Below, in pieces: positions 1 to 5,020 of a stretch of DNA of 5,020 bases. Source of the stretch: Dehalococcoidia bacterium UBA5627 (lineage in GTDB: Bacteria > Chloroflexota > Dehalococcoidia > Dehalococcoidales > UBA5627); NCBI GenBank assembly GCA_002421585.1, contig DIKD01000098.1, positions 1 to 5,020 of the forward strand. The letters run 5' to 3'. Each line of letters opens with the position of its first letter. Position 1 is the first letter of the stretch. The position numbers and the translations under genes are program-made. The notes below the pieces were generated by a model, which ran no database searches, was not told the DNA's origin, and was given only the letters and a program-made list of their open reading frames with translations.

Positions 1-137
1 GCTTTACCAATTTTGAACATTTTGGTACCACAAACAGGGCATACACCCTGGGTCGCCGGGCGGCCGTTCTTCATGGTTATCGCTTTGGCATCTTTCATTT
101 CCTTTTTGGCGCGACACTTCATACAATAGCCTTGCAT
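1..137 (-). CDS. Small zinc-ribbon protein, DUF5679-like (partial, C-terminus off the left edge)
   Basis: Forty-five codons are present, reading MQGYCMKCRAKK at the start, then a lysine-rich stretch and a second cysteine pair in GVCPVCGTK. The two CxxC pairs (C5/C8 and C33/C36) are what a small zinc ribbon needs to hold one zinc ion. The pattern, including the central NGRPATQG segment, matches my recollection of DUF5679, a family of very short proteins of unknown function common in Chloroflexota. The ATG is well fixed by a strong GGGAGG ribosome binding site (143-148) five bases upstream and by a good promoter further up. The reading frame is open to the window edge, so the stop is not seen; family members are short, so little is probably missing. 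Nucleic-acid or protein binding is possible for such a ribbon, but nothing here shows it. Confidence 0.85.
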   Translation of the reverse strand, partial: MQGYCMKCRAKKEMKDAKAITMKNGRPATQGVCPVCGTKMFKIGK

Positions 138-142
138 TGGTT

Positions 143-148
143 CCCTCC
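143..148 (-). promoter_or_regulatory. Ribosome binding site of the zinc-ribbon gene
   Basis: On the minus strand this reads GGGAGG within a longer AAAGGGAGGGA purine run, five bases before the ATG. It is a near-ideal Shine-Dalgarno sequence and decides the start at 137 over the longer overlapping frame that opens at 198. Confidence 0.8.
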
Positions 149-168
149 CTTTTTCGTAGTTTGTAGCT

Positions 169-198
169 AGAATAAACTAAAGCTAGGCATAATGTCAA
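169..198 (-). promoter_or_regulatory. Sigma70-type promoter for the zinc-ribbon gene
   Basis: The minus strand has a perfect -35 box TTGACA (198-193), an 18-base spacer and a -10 box TATTCT (174-169; four of six consensus bases, with the key T-A and final T kept). Transcription would begin near 162, giving a short leader of about 25 bases. The gene thus has its own promoter, separate from the 327-residue gene upstream. The call rests on motif match and position only. Confidence 0.6.
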
Positions 199-302
199 GT
201 ATTTTAGGGATTAAATACGAAAATATTATTTTTAACGGTGAATTTAGCTATGGAATCAATACAATTTCATCTTTTGGAAGTTTAAGCTTTTTGCGCTAAA
301 TA

Positions 303-1286
303 TCAGCTTTTAACAACCGGGGCAAGCGGCAACAGCAATGTTTTTCCGGGTTTTCTCTTCAGATAGGACTTGGTATAGTTTACGGGGAACGAATAAACTA
401 CCTGCGCCTTGGGATGTTCCAGGCAGAAAAGGAAGATGCCTACCGTTTGTGATTTAGTACCGAAAGGCCCTATTACCATATTAAAAGAATCCCGTATTTC
501 ATGGTATATTTCTTCAAGCACGTCTCTTGCCGAATGCGGGTCATCGGCAGGTACGTCCCTTAATTCAACACCCGCTTGAGCAAGCAGGAAAGCATTATTA
601 TTCTTGGCATATTCCAAGTACTCTTCGCTGCCACCACGCGGAGGATTGGTTATCAAAGCTATTGTTCTTACCGGATTAAAATGCTTCCACACCGTAAGCG
701 AGCGTTCCGGTTCGAAACCCAAAAACAATACCAAAACCGTCTGTTTGTCGAATGAGACAGTACCGAAGAAGTTATGTACAGTAGAAATTTGCTCCACTCC
801 GCGTGTAAGTTTGGTGGGGGAATAACTTTGTGTGGTGTGAATAATGCGCGGGATACCCAGATTCTGTTCCGCCACCAGAAAATACAGCAGTTCAAGCAGA
901 TAAATCTTGGTAAAACCGCTTATATCGAAAGTAATATATGAATCATCGTTATCTTTGGGACGGCAGCGGTTCCAAATATTTTTCAACTGGCTTATGCCTT
1001 CGATGGGATTGTCGCGTTGGCAGCGGATAACGAATACCCCTTCCGACGTCCTTCTGCTCAAGTCGGCTTGCAGTTTCAACATATTGGTTTCGACAACCTG
1101 CTGATAGAAAGGTTCTTCGATTACAAAGATGATGCTGAAGCGTACACGATAACTGGGACCTGCTTTGGCGGCTGCCTGCAGGCATCTGTCTTCGAAACTG
1201 GCACAACAGATAAATAAGTCATCGGGGCCATATTCATTCAGCCTGGTCAGATTTTCTATTTCGATTGGTTCTTCGTGTACCTTCAT
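303..1286 (-). CDS. Uncharacterised protein with two similar Rossmann-like halves (possible distant CARF-like fold)
   Basis: I do not recognise this 327-residue protein as a named family. It appears soluble, with no signal peptide and no clear membrane segment. It reads as two related halves. Half one has a hydrophobic strand ending in CASFEDRC (28-35) and later ITFDISGFTK (118-127), then YSP (155-157). Half two has VLFLGFEPERS (186-196) and later VIGPFGTK (271-278), then VVYSF (296-300). The FE...R to TK distance is about 95 residues in half one and 86 in half two, consistent with a duplicated alpha/beta unit. The SGFTK and FGTK turns resemble the TGGTK-type loop of CARF (DUF1887/Card1-like) domains; that link is inference. 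No nuclease or other effector domain is evident. The ATG at 1286 has only a weak G-rich ribosome site (GGGG about 12 bases upstream), but a very good promoter lies upstream. No GC-rich terminator follows the stop. Confidence 0.75.
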   Translation of the reverse strand: MKVHEEPIEIENLTRLNEYGPDDLFICCASFEDRCLQAAAKAGPSYRVRFSIIFVIEEPFYQQVVETNMLKLQADLSRRTSEGVFVIRCQRDNPIEGISQLKNIWNRCRPKDNDDSYITFDISGFTKIYLLELLYFLVAEQNLGIPRIIHTTQSYSPTKLTRGVEQISTVHNFFGTVSFDKQTVLVLFLGFEPERSLTVWKHFNPVRTIALITNPPRGGSEEYLEYAKNNNAFLLAQAGVELRDVPADDPHSARDVLEEIYHEIRDSFNMVIGPFGTKSQTVGIFLFCLEHPKAQVVYSFPVNYTKSYLKRKPGKTLLLPLAPVVKS

Positions 1287-1356
1287 CTACTGCAAACCCC
1301 GTAATAAATCACGACTGAACAGGTCTAACTGATAGAAAAAACGAAATTCTAACATC

Positions 1357-1385
1357 ACTATAACCGCCTTGTGAAATATTGTCAA
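1357..1385 (-). promoter_or_regulatory. Strong sigma70-type promoter for the 327-residue gene
   Basis: On the minus strand the -35 box is TTGACA (1385-1380, six of six), the spacer is exactly 17 bases and the -10 box is TATAGT (1362-1357, five of six). Initiation near 1350 gives a leader of about 64 bases before the ATG at 1286. This is the best promoter in the window and supports the gene as real and expressed. Confidence 0.75.
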
Positions 1386-1409
1386 TTATTTTTTGTTTTT
1401 TTACACCCC

Positions 1410-1438
1410 TAGCCAGAACGGGAAAAAACTATTATAAT
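1410..1438 (+). promoter_or_regulatory. Sigma70-type promoter for the small membrane protein and GGCT-like genes
   Basis: A perfect -10 box TATAAT (1433-1438) sits 17 bases after TAGCCA (1410-1415), which matches the -35 consensus at four of six positions. Initiation near 1445 gives a leader of about 34 bases before the ATG at 1479. It lies back-to-back with the minus-strand promoter, with 24 bases between the two -35 boxes, so one regulator bound between them could affect both. Confidence 0.6.
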
Positions 1439-1465
1439 AACGCCGTAATCTATTACTGATAATAA

Positions 1466-1471
1466 AAGGAG
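1466..1471 (+). promoter_or_regulatory. Ribosome binding site of the 51-residue membrane protein
   Basis: AAGGAG lies seven bases before the ATG at 1479. This strong Shine-Dalgarno sequence at ideal spacing is the main argument that the short frame is translated. Confidence 0.75.
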
Positions 1472-1478
1472 CAAGGAC

Positions 1479-1634
1479 ATGTTTGAGATAACCCCGCCTA
1501 TTTTGATGATAGCCGGAATAGTATGTGTCCTGTTCGGAATAATTGCAATGGTCTGGCCTAAAAAGGGGGTTTATGTTTTTGCGTCCTGGCTGATTATTTT
1601 GGGAGTCCTTGTGATTCTTTATTCACTGGATTAG
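1479..1634 (+). CDS. Small two-helix membrane protein (51 residues)
   Basis: The frame starts MFEITPPILMIAG and ends VILYSLD. Two hydrophobic stretches, about residues 7-26 (ILMIAGIVCVLFGIIAMVW) and 31-49 (VYVFASWLIILGVLVILYS), are separated by a short PKKG turn. This gives a helical hairpin whose positively charged loop (K28, K29) should face the cytoplasm, with both ends outside. A strong promoter and AAGGAG site precede it. The stop codon is four bases from the ATG of the downstream GGCT-like gene, so the two should share a transcript. No family is recognised; Gly-rich helices of this kind occur in many unrelated small membrane proteins. The gene is short enough to be missed by length-filtered gene calling. 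Function unknown. Confidence 0.75.
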   Translation: MFEITPPILMIAGIVCVLFGIIAMVWPKKGVYVFASWLIILGVLVILYSLD

Positions 1635-1638
1635 TACT

Positions 1639-2046
1639 ATGTATTATTTCGCTTACGCAACCAATCTAAACAAGAAGCAAATGGCGGCAACGTCCCCGCA
1701 GAGCAAACCTTTGTACATTGCTACCCTGCATAATTACCGGCTGATGTTTACGGGCTGGACCCGCCGGTGGCGCGGCGGTATAGCCACCATAAAACGCTCC
1801 GCCGGTGATAAAGTGCTGGGCGCCATCTACGATGTTCCCGATACGGATTTGGGGAAGCTTGACAGGGCTGAGGACTGCCCGGGGGGTTTTGAGCGAATCA
1901 GAGTCATCGTTAATAACGAGGACGGCGATGCAGTAGAAGCCGTAACGTATATCAAAAAAGGGCAGCTCCAGGCAGATGAATCGAAGCCGTCACCCGAGTA
2001 CCTTAAGATGATCCGGCAGGGTTATAAGGACTGGAGGCTTATTTAA
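1639..2046 (+). CDS. Gamma-glutamylcyclotransferase-like (AIG2/GGCT fold) protein
   Basis: The 135-residue protein has the layout of the GGCT/AIG2-like family. An N-terminal strand and loop, YYFAYATNLNKKQM (2-15), corresponds to the usual YFAYGSNL. A central GAIYDVPDTDLGKLDRAED (61-79) corresponds to the family's Y-x-[IVL]...LD..E element, with E78 at the place of the catalytic general acid/base. It is followed by GFERIRVIV (83-91) and a C-terminal SPEYLKMIRQGYKDW segment typical of bacterial members. Family enzymes cyclise gamma-glutamyl amides to 5-oxoproline or cleave related gamma-glutamylamines; the substrate cannot be read here. The expected G-S of the loop is A7-T8, so binding may differ. 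The ATG lies four bases after the upstream stop and has no clear ribosome binding site, which suggests translational coupling. Length is normal for the family, and it is probably cytoplasmic. Confidence 0.85.
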   Translation: MYYFAYATNLNKKQMAATSPQSKPLYIATLHNYRLMFTGWTRRWRGGIATIKRSAGDKVLGAIYDVPDTDLGKLDRAEDCPGGFERIRVIVNNEDGDAVEAVTYIKKGQLQADESKPSPEYLKMIRQGYKDWRLI

Positions 2047-2173
2047 TAAGCTGTTGAGTAATCTTGGTCATCAAACCTCTGATGTACTAAATTACATCTT
2101 CGACTTAGAACAACCCGATAAACCCTGCAATCCTTAGACGTTATCAAAAACAGTGTCGGCTTAACATGGTTTA

Positions 2174-2201
2174 TTGACATAATGTATTCGTTTTTTATAT
2201 C
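2174..2201 (+). promoter_or_regulatory. Sigma70-type promoter for the bL25 gene
   Basis: A perfect TTGACA (2174-2179) is followed after 16 bases by TATATC (2196-2201, four of six). Initiation near 2208 gives a leader of about 70 AT-rich bases. It is the best promoter in the 231-base gap before the bL25 gene and probably also serves the ABC transporter genes downstream. Confidence 0.55.
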
Positions 2202-2264
2202 CAAAAATTGCTTTTTATGTCCTTTCCTGTTTTAATTGATATTGATAAATAGCCTAAAGTAATT

Positions 2265-2271
2265 AAGGGAG
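2265..2271 (+). promoter_or_regulatory. Ribosome binding site of the bL25 gene
   Basis: AAGGGAG ends six bases before the ATG at 2278, a good Shine-Dalgarno match at normal spacing that fixes the start. Confidence 0.7.
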
Positions 2272-2277
2272 AAAGAA

Positions 2278-2943
2278 ATGGGTAATATAAAATTGAAAGC
2301 ATCCAAAAGAACGGTTTTCGGCAAAAGCACGAAAACTCTTCGCAGACAGGGAATTACTCCGATTCACGTATTCGGAAACGGGATTGAATCCCTCGCATTG
2401 CAGTGCGATAATAGTGAACTTAAAAAACTTATTTTCAAAGAGGGAGCTACACGGCTTATCGACCTCGAGATTGAAAAGGAAAAGAAACCCCGCAGTGTTT
2501 TTATCCGTGAAATTCAGAGTGATGTCATTAGCGGGCAGTTAATTCACGTCGATTTCTACCAGGTAAATAAAACAGAGAAGATGTCTGCCGATATCCCCAT
2601 CTATCTTACCGGAGATTCACCCGCTGTTAAGTCGAAAATCAACATGCTGGAACATTTAATGGATGACATTGAAATCGAGGCGCTTCCTGAAGAAATGCCG
2701 CCTCACATAGAAGTTAATATAAGTAGTCTGGAAGAATCGGGAGACGCTATTTTTGTAAAGGATATTGCTCTCGGTGATGGAGTTACGACCACGGCCGACC
2801 CTGAACAGATAGTTGTTAAAATTACCAGAGTTAAGGCGATAGTAGAAGAAGGAATTGCAGCTCCTACCGCTGAAGAAGCGGAAGCTGCCGAGGCAACTGA
2901 AGCTGAAGAATCTGCAGAAACCGAAGCCGAGCAGGAAGGATAA
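2278..2943 (+). CDS. rplY: Large-subunit ribosomal protein bL25, long CTC/TL5 type
   Basis: bL25 binds 5S rRNA in the central protuberance of the 50S subunit. This 221-residue form is the long type (general stress protein Ctc of Bacillus, TL5 of Thermus), not the short E. coli L25. The N-terminal RNA-binding beta-barrel (about 3-97) begins LKASKRTVFGKSTKTLRRQG and carries the family signature GQLIHVDFYQV (86-96). The C-terminal CTC domain (about 100-187) includes the PEEMPPHIEVNISSLE strand. A low-complexity Ala/Glu tail (about 189-221) is common in these proteins and is probably disordered. In the N-domain the usual P-[AV]-V-[VL]-Y-G reads PIHVFG (28-33), a mild change. The tail codons are repetitive GAA/GCT/GCC triplets and create an open but unreal frame on the other strand. 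The gene is not usually linked to transporters, so its neighbours say little about its role. Confidence 0.95.
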   Translation: MGNIKLKASKRTVFGKSTKTLRRQGITPIHVFGNGIESLALQCDNSELKKLIFKEGATRLIDLEIEKEKKPRSVFIREIQSDVISGQLIHVDFYQVNKTEKMSADIPIYLTGDSPAVKSKINMLEHLMDDIEIEALPEEMPPHIEVNISSLEESGDAIFVKDIALGDGVTTTADPEQIVVKITRVKAIVEEGIAAPTAEEAEAAEATEAEESAETEAEQEG

Positions 2944-2968
2944 TTCACAGATAAGCTAAACATAAACA

Positions 2969-3892
2969 ATGATGAATATCAGTCAGATGTCAACGATAGC
3001 CGTGGATGTAAAAAATATCTACAAGACCTACGGCAAGAAAACAGTGGTGTCCGATGTTTCCTTTTCCGTGGAAAAAGGTGAAATATTCGGACTTATCGGA
3101 CCCAACGGAGCCGGAAAGACCACTACCATCCGTATGATGATGGATATCATCAAGCCGGATTCCGGAGAGGTTTATGTTCTGGGTGAAAAATTCCGCGAGG
3201 ACACCAAGAACAAAATCGGTTATCTACCGGAAGAAAGAGGTTTGTATAAAAAACAAACCGTTACGGAAACCTTAAGATATATGGCATCGCTTAAAGGCGT
3301 AACCGTAACGGATGAACGCATAGAAGAAATGCTGGAGCATGTCGGAATGCTGCCCCACAAGAATAAGAAAATCGAAGAGATGAGCCGCGGAATGGGGCAG
3401 CTTATCCAGTTTCTGGTAACTGTAATCCACAATCCTTCTCTGGTAATACTGGACGAACCCTTTGCCGGCCTCGACCCGGTAAACACAGAGCTTTTAAAAG
3501 GCTTGATACTGGAGTTGAAAGAACAGGGAAAATCGATTATTTTCAGCACACATCAGATGAATCAGGTCGAAGAGCTCTGCGACCGTCTTTTTATGATTAA
3601 CAAGGGGACTGAAGTTCTCTATGGCAAATTGGATGACATCAAGCATCAATATCGTGAAAATTCGGTCTTTATTACTTATGAAGGCAATATAGGCAGCTTA
3701 AAAGGAGTAACCGACAGCCGCCAAAGGGACGAATACGCTGAATTCTTTCTCGATAGCAATACAACTCCGCAGGATATCCTGCAACAGCTTATCGATAAAC
3801 GAGTAACGGTAAACCGCTTCGAAATCGGCACTCCCAGCCTGCACGAAATCTTTATCCGCATTGCCGGCGTAAACGGAGACGGCAATGAATAA
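2969..3892 (+). CDS. ABC transporter ATP-binding protein, NatA/YhaQ-like
   Basis: This is the nucleotide-binding subunit of an ABC-2 exporter, which hydrolyses ATP on the cytoplasmic face of the membrane permease. The 307 residues show a Walker A GPNGAGKT (44-51, K50), IGYLPEERGLY (83-93) at the Q-loop, the signature helix MSRGMGQLIQF (138-148), Walker B VILDEP (159-164, D162 with catalytic E163), D-loop GLDP (167-170) and H-loop H195 in STHQ. The Q-loop glutamine is replaced by glutamate and the LSGGQ motif is SRGMG; both follow the pattern I know from the NatA/YhaQ branch. Residues from about 225 form a C-terminal accessory domain (DUF4162-like). The substrate is unknown; relatives export sodium or small toxic compounds. 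No Shine-Dalgarno sequence precedes the ATG at 2969. The second ATG (2972) or the one at 2987 (MSTIAV) could be the real start, since the ABC fold begins near residue 10. Its 3' end overlaps the permease gene by eight bases. Confidence 0.93.
   Translation: MMNISQMSTIAVDVKNIYKTYGKKTVVSDVSFSVEKGEIFGLIGPNGAGKTTTIRMMMDIIKPDSGEVYVLGEKFREDTKNKIGYLPEERGLYKKQTVTETLRYMASLKGVTVTDERIEEMLEHVGMLPHKNKKIEEMSRGMGQLIQFLVTVIHNPSLVILDEPFAGLDPVNTELLKGLILELKEQGKSIIFSTHQMNQVEELCDRLFMINKGTEVLYGKLDDIKHQYRENSVFITYEGNIGSLKGVTDSRQRDEYAEFFLDSNTTPQDILQQLIDKRVTVNRFEIGTPSLHEIFIRIAGVNGDGNE
3875..3878 (+). promoter_or_regulatory. Ribosome binding site of the permease gene, inside the ATPase gene
   Basis: GGAG lies six bases before the ATG at 3885, within the last codons of the ATPase gene. 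With the overlapping stop and start it implies coupled translation of the two transporter subunits and fixes the permease start. Confidence 0.65.
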
Positions 3893-5020
3893 GATTAAAA
3901 CCATTTTTAAATACGAGTTCTTTGCCACCATTAAGCGAAAATCGTTTATTCTAATGACTCTGGCTTTCCCGCTGCTGGGATTTTTAATAATCGGAGCTTT
4001 CAGCCTTATACAGGGGACAGCCGGGGAAACTCCAATCGAGGAAATTAAGGTTGGCTATGTAGACGAGCTGGGTGAGTTTGATAACAACCTGATATACGGC
4101 AACGTAACACTGATTCCACAGGAAAGTCAGCAAGCAGCTTTCGATAATATGAGCGGCGGCTTTATCAGCCAGTACTTTGTAATACCGGAAAACTATATGT
4201 CAACCGGGAATGTAACCAGATACACCCTTACAAGAGAGCTGGATGTTTCAGGAGAGGTTTATTATGCAATAGAAAGATTCCTGGTCGATAATATTCTGGA
4301 AGGAAAAGTAGACAGCACTATTATAGACCGGGTAGCGTCACCTCTTTACCTTAGCAGTATAACACTGACACCGGAGGGTGAGGAGTCCGAACAACAGGGA
4401 GGGTTTACTTCCTTCATTGTCCCGTATATTTTCAGCATATTGCTGATTATGGCAATATTCACATCATCGGGCTTCCTGTTACAGGGGCTGGGAGAGGAAA
4501 AAGAAAACCGCGTTATGGAAATATTGCTCTCATCGGTATCCCCAAGACAGCTTATCACGGGGAAAGTACTCGGGCTGGGAGCTGCCGGTCTGGTACAAAT
4601 AGTTATATGGCTGATATCCGCCAGATATCTGACCGATATGGCTTCCACATCCATCGGCGGTTTACTGAGCGGGCTTACCATAGCAACCGATTTTCTGATT
4701 GTCAGCCTTATTTATTTTGTACTCGGTTATCTGCTTTTTGCCATTATTATGGCCGGAGCCGGTTCAATCGGAGCAACCGCCCGCGAAAGCCAGCAGGTTT
4801 CTACTGTATTTACGCTTCTGGCGGTAGTACCGTTTTTCTTTATAGCGCATATAATGGAATTTCCGGACAGCGGATTATCTCAGTTCTTCACTGTCTTTCC
4901 GCTAACCGCTCCGCTGACGGTCATAATGCGCATGGGTATAACCGATATCCCGAGCTGGCAACTCATAACCAGTATGGCTCTGATGATTCTGGCAATAATC
5001 GGCTCTATATTTTTGGCCGG
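3885..5020 (+). CDS. ABC-2 type permease, NatB/YhaP-like (partial, C-terminus off the right edge)
   Basis: This is the membrane subunit partnering the ATPase encoded just upstream. In the 378 residues seen, a first membrane helix (about 21-43) follows a basic N-terminus. An extracytoplasmic domain of about 130 residues (44-173) follows, then helices at about 174-200, 225-247, 266-295, 307-323 and 358-378. Between the second and third helices lies the hallmark ABC-2 coupling segment GEEKENRVMEILLSSVSP (203-220), the amphipathic stretch thought to meet the ATPase. This order (one helix, large external domain, then a five- or six-helix bundle) is that of NatB and YhaP, Na+ or drug-resistance exporters of about 400 residues, so perhaps only a few tens of residues are missing. 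The start is set by the GGAG site and the eight-base overlap. It has no stop codon in the window. The exported substrate cannot be inferred. Confidence 0.92.
   Translation, partial: MNKIKTIFKYEFFATIKRKSFILMTLAFPLLGFLIIGAFSLIQGTAGETPIEEIKVGYVDELGEFDNNLIYGNVTLIPQESQQAAFDNMSGGFISQYFVIPENYMSTGNVTRYTLTRELDVSGEVYYAIERFLVDNILEGKVDSTIIDRVASPLYLSSITLTPEGEESEQQGGFTSFIVPYIFSILLIMAIFTSSGFLLQGLGEEKENRVMEILLSSVSPRQLITGKVLGLGAAGLVQIVIWLISARYLTDMASTSIGGLLSGLTIATDFLIVSLIYFVLGYLLFAIIMAGAGSIGATARESQQVSTVFTLLAVVPFFFIAHIMEFPDSGLSQFFTVFPLTAPLTVIMRMGITDIPSWQLITSMALMILAIIGSIFLA

Noticed and set aside
229..242. AT-rich near-palindrome AAAATATTATTTT downstream of the 327-residue gene
   Set aside because: It has no GC stem; simple AT-richness explains it better than a terminator or operator.
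604..1217. Several plus-strand and alternative minus-strand open frames overlapping the 327-residue gene
   Set aside because: They are short, show no recognisable protein features and lie within a longer frame that has a strong promoter.
1379..1407. TTGTCA on the plus strand as an alternative -35 box for the small membrane protein gene
   Set aside because: No -10-like hexamer lies 16-18 bases downstream; these bases instead hold the -35 box of the minus-strand promoter.
2081..2098. Inverted repeat GATGTA / TACATC with a six-base loop, after the GGCT-like gene
   Set aside because: The stem is only six mostly A/T pairs and no T-run follows, so it is not a convincing terminator and could be chance.
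2912..2944. Possible promoter (GATAAT near 2939) for the ABC genes inside the end of the bL25 gene
   Set aside because: The -35 region at proper spacing does not resemble TTGACA, and the -10-like bases are the gene's own last codons.
2703..2969. Open frame on the minus strand opposite the end of the bL25 gene, Ser/Ala-rich
   Set aside because: It is the reverse shadow of the GAA/GCT/GCC repeats of the bL25 tail and lacks a plausible ribosome binding site.

Overview
The window looks like chromosomal DNA of moderate, roughly balanced GC from a bacterium. A partial small CxxC...CxxC protein of the DUF5679 type at the left edge, a family I associate mainly with Chloroflexota (Dehalococcoidia and relatives), is the best lineage hint. 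It is a family-level impression, not proof. Most starts use purine-rich Shine-Dalgarno sequences, and several good sigma70-type promoters are visible. I see no transposase, integrase, tRNA, rRNA or CRISPR array.

Left part, minus strand: a small zinc-ribbon gene runs off the left edge (1-137) behind its own promoter. Upstream of it on the same strand is a 327-residue protein (303-1286) that I cannot name. Read by eye it consists of two similar halves, each with an FE-[DP]-R-like motif after a hydrophobic strand and a G-x-TK motif further on. This is the most interesting gene here. It is transcribed from a near-consensus promoter (TTGACA, 17 bp, TATAGT).

Middle, plus strand: a second promoter, back-to-back with the first, drives a 51-residue two-helix membrane peptide (1479-1634). 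Four bases further on is a gamma-glutamylcyclotransferase/AIG2-like protein (1639-2046) that keeps the catalytic glutamate but has an altered N-terminal loop. A 231-base gap follows. It holds a promoter for the next gene and no convincing terminator.

Right part, plus strand: the gene for ribosomal protein bL25 of the long CTC/TL5 type (2278-2943) is followed, 25 bases on and with no terminator between, by an ABC transporter pair. This is a NatA/YhaQ-like ATPase (2969-3892) overlapping by 8 bases a NatB/YhaP-like ABC-2 permease (3885 to beyond the right edge). The two transporter proteins should assemble into one export complex. Their link to bL25 looks like read-through rather than shared function.

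I found no clear-cut new system. The best candidate for something undescribed is the duplicated 327-residue protein and its divergently transcribed small membrane protein.
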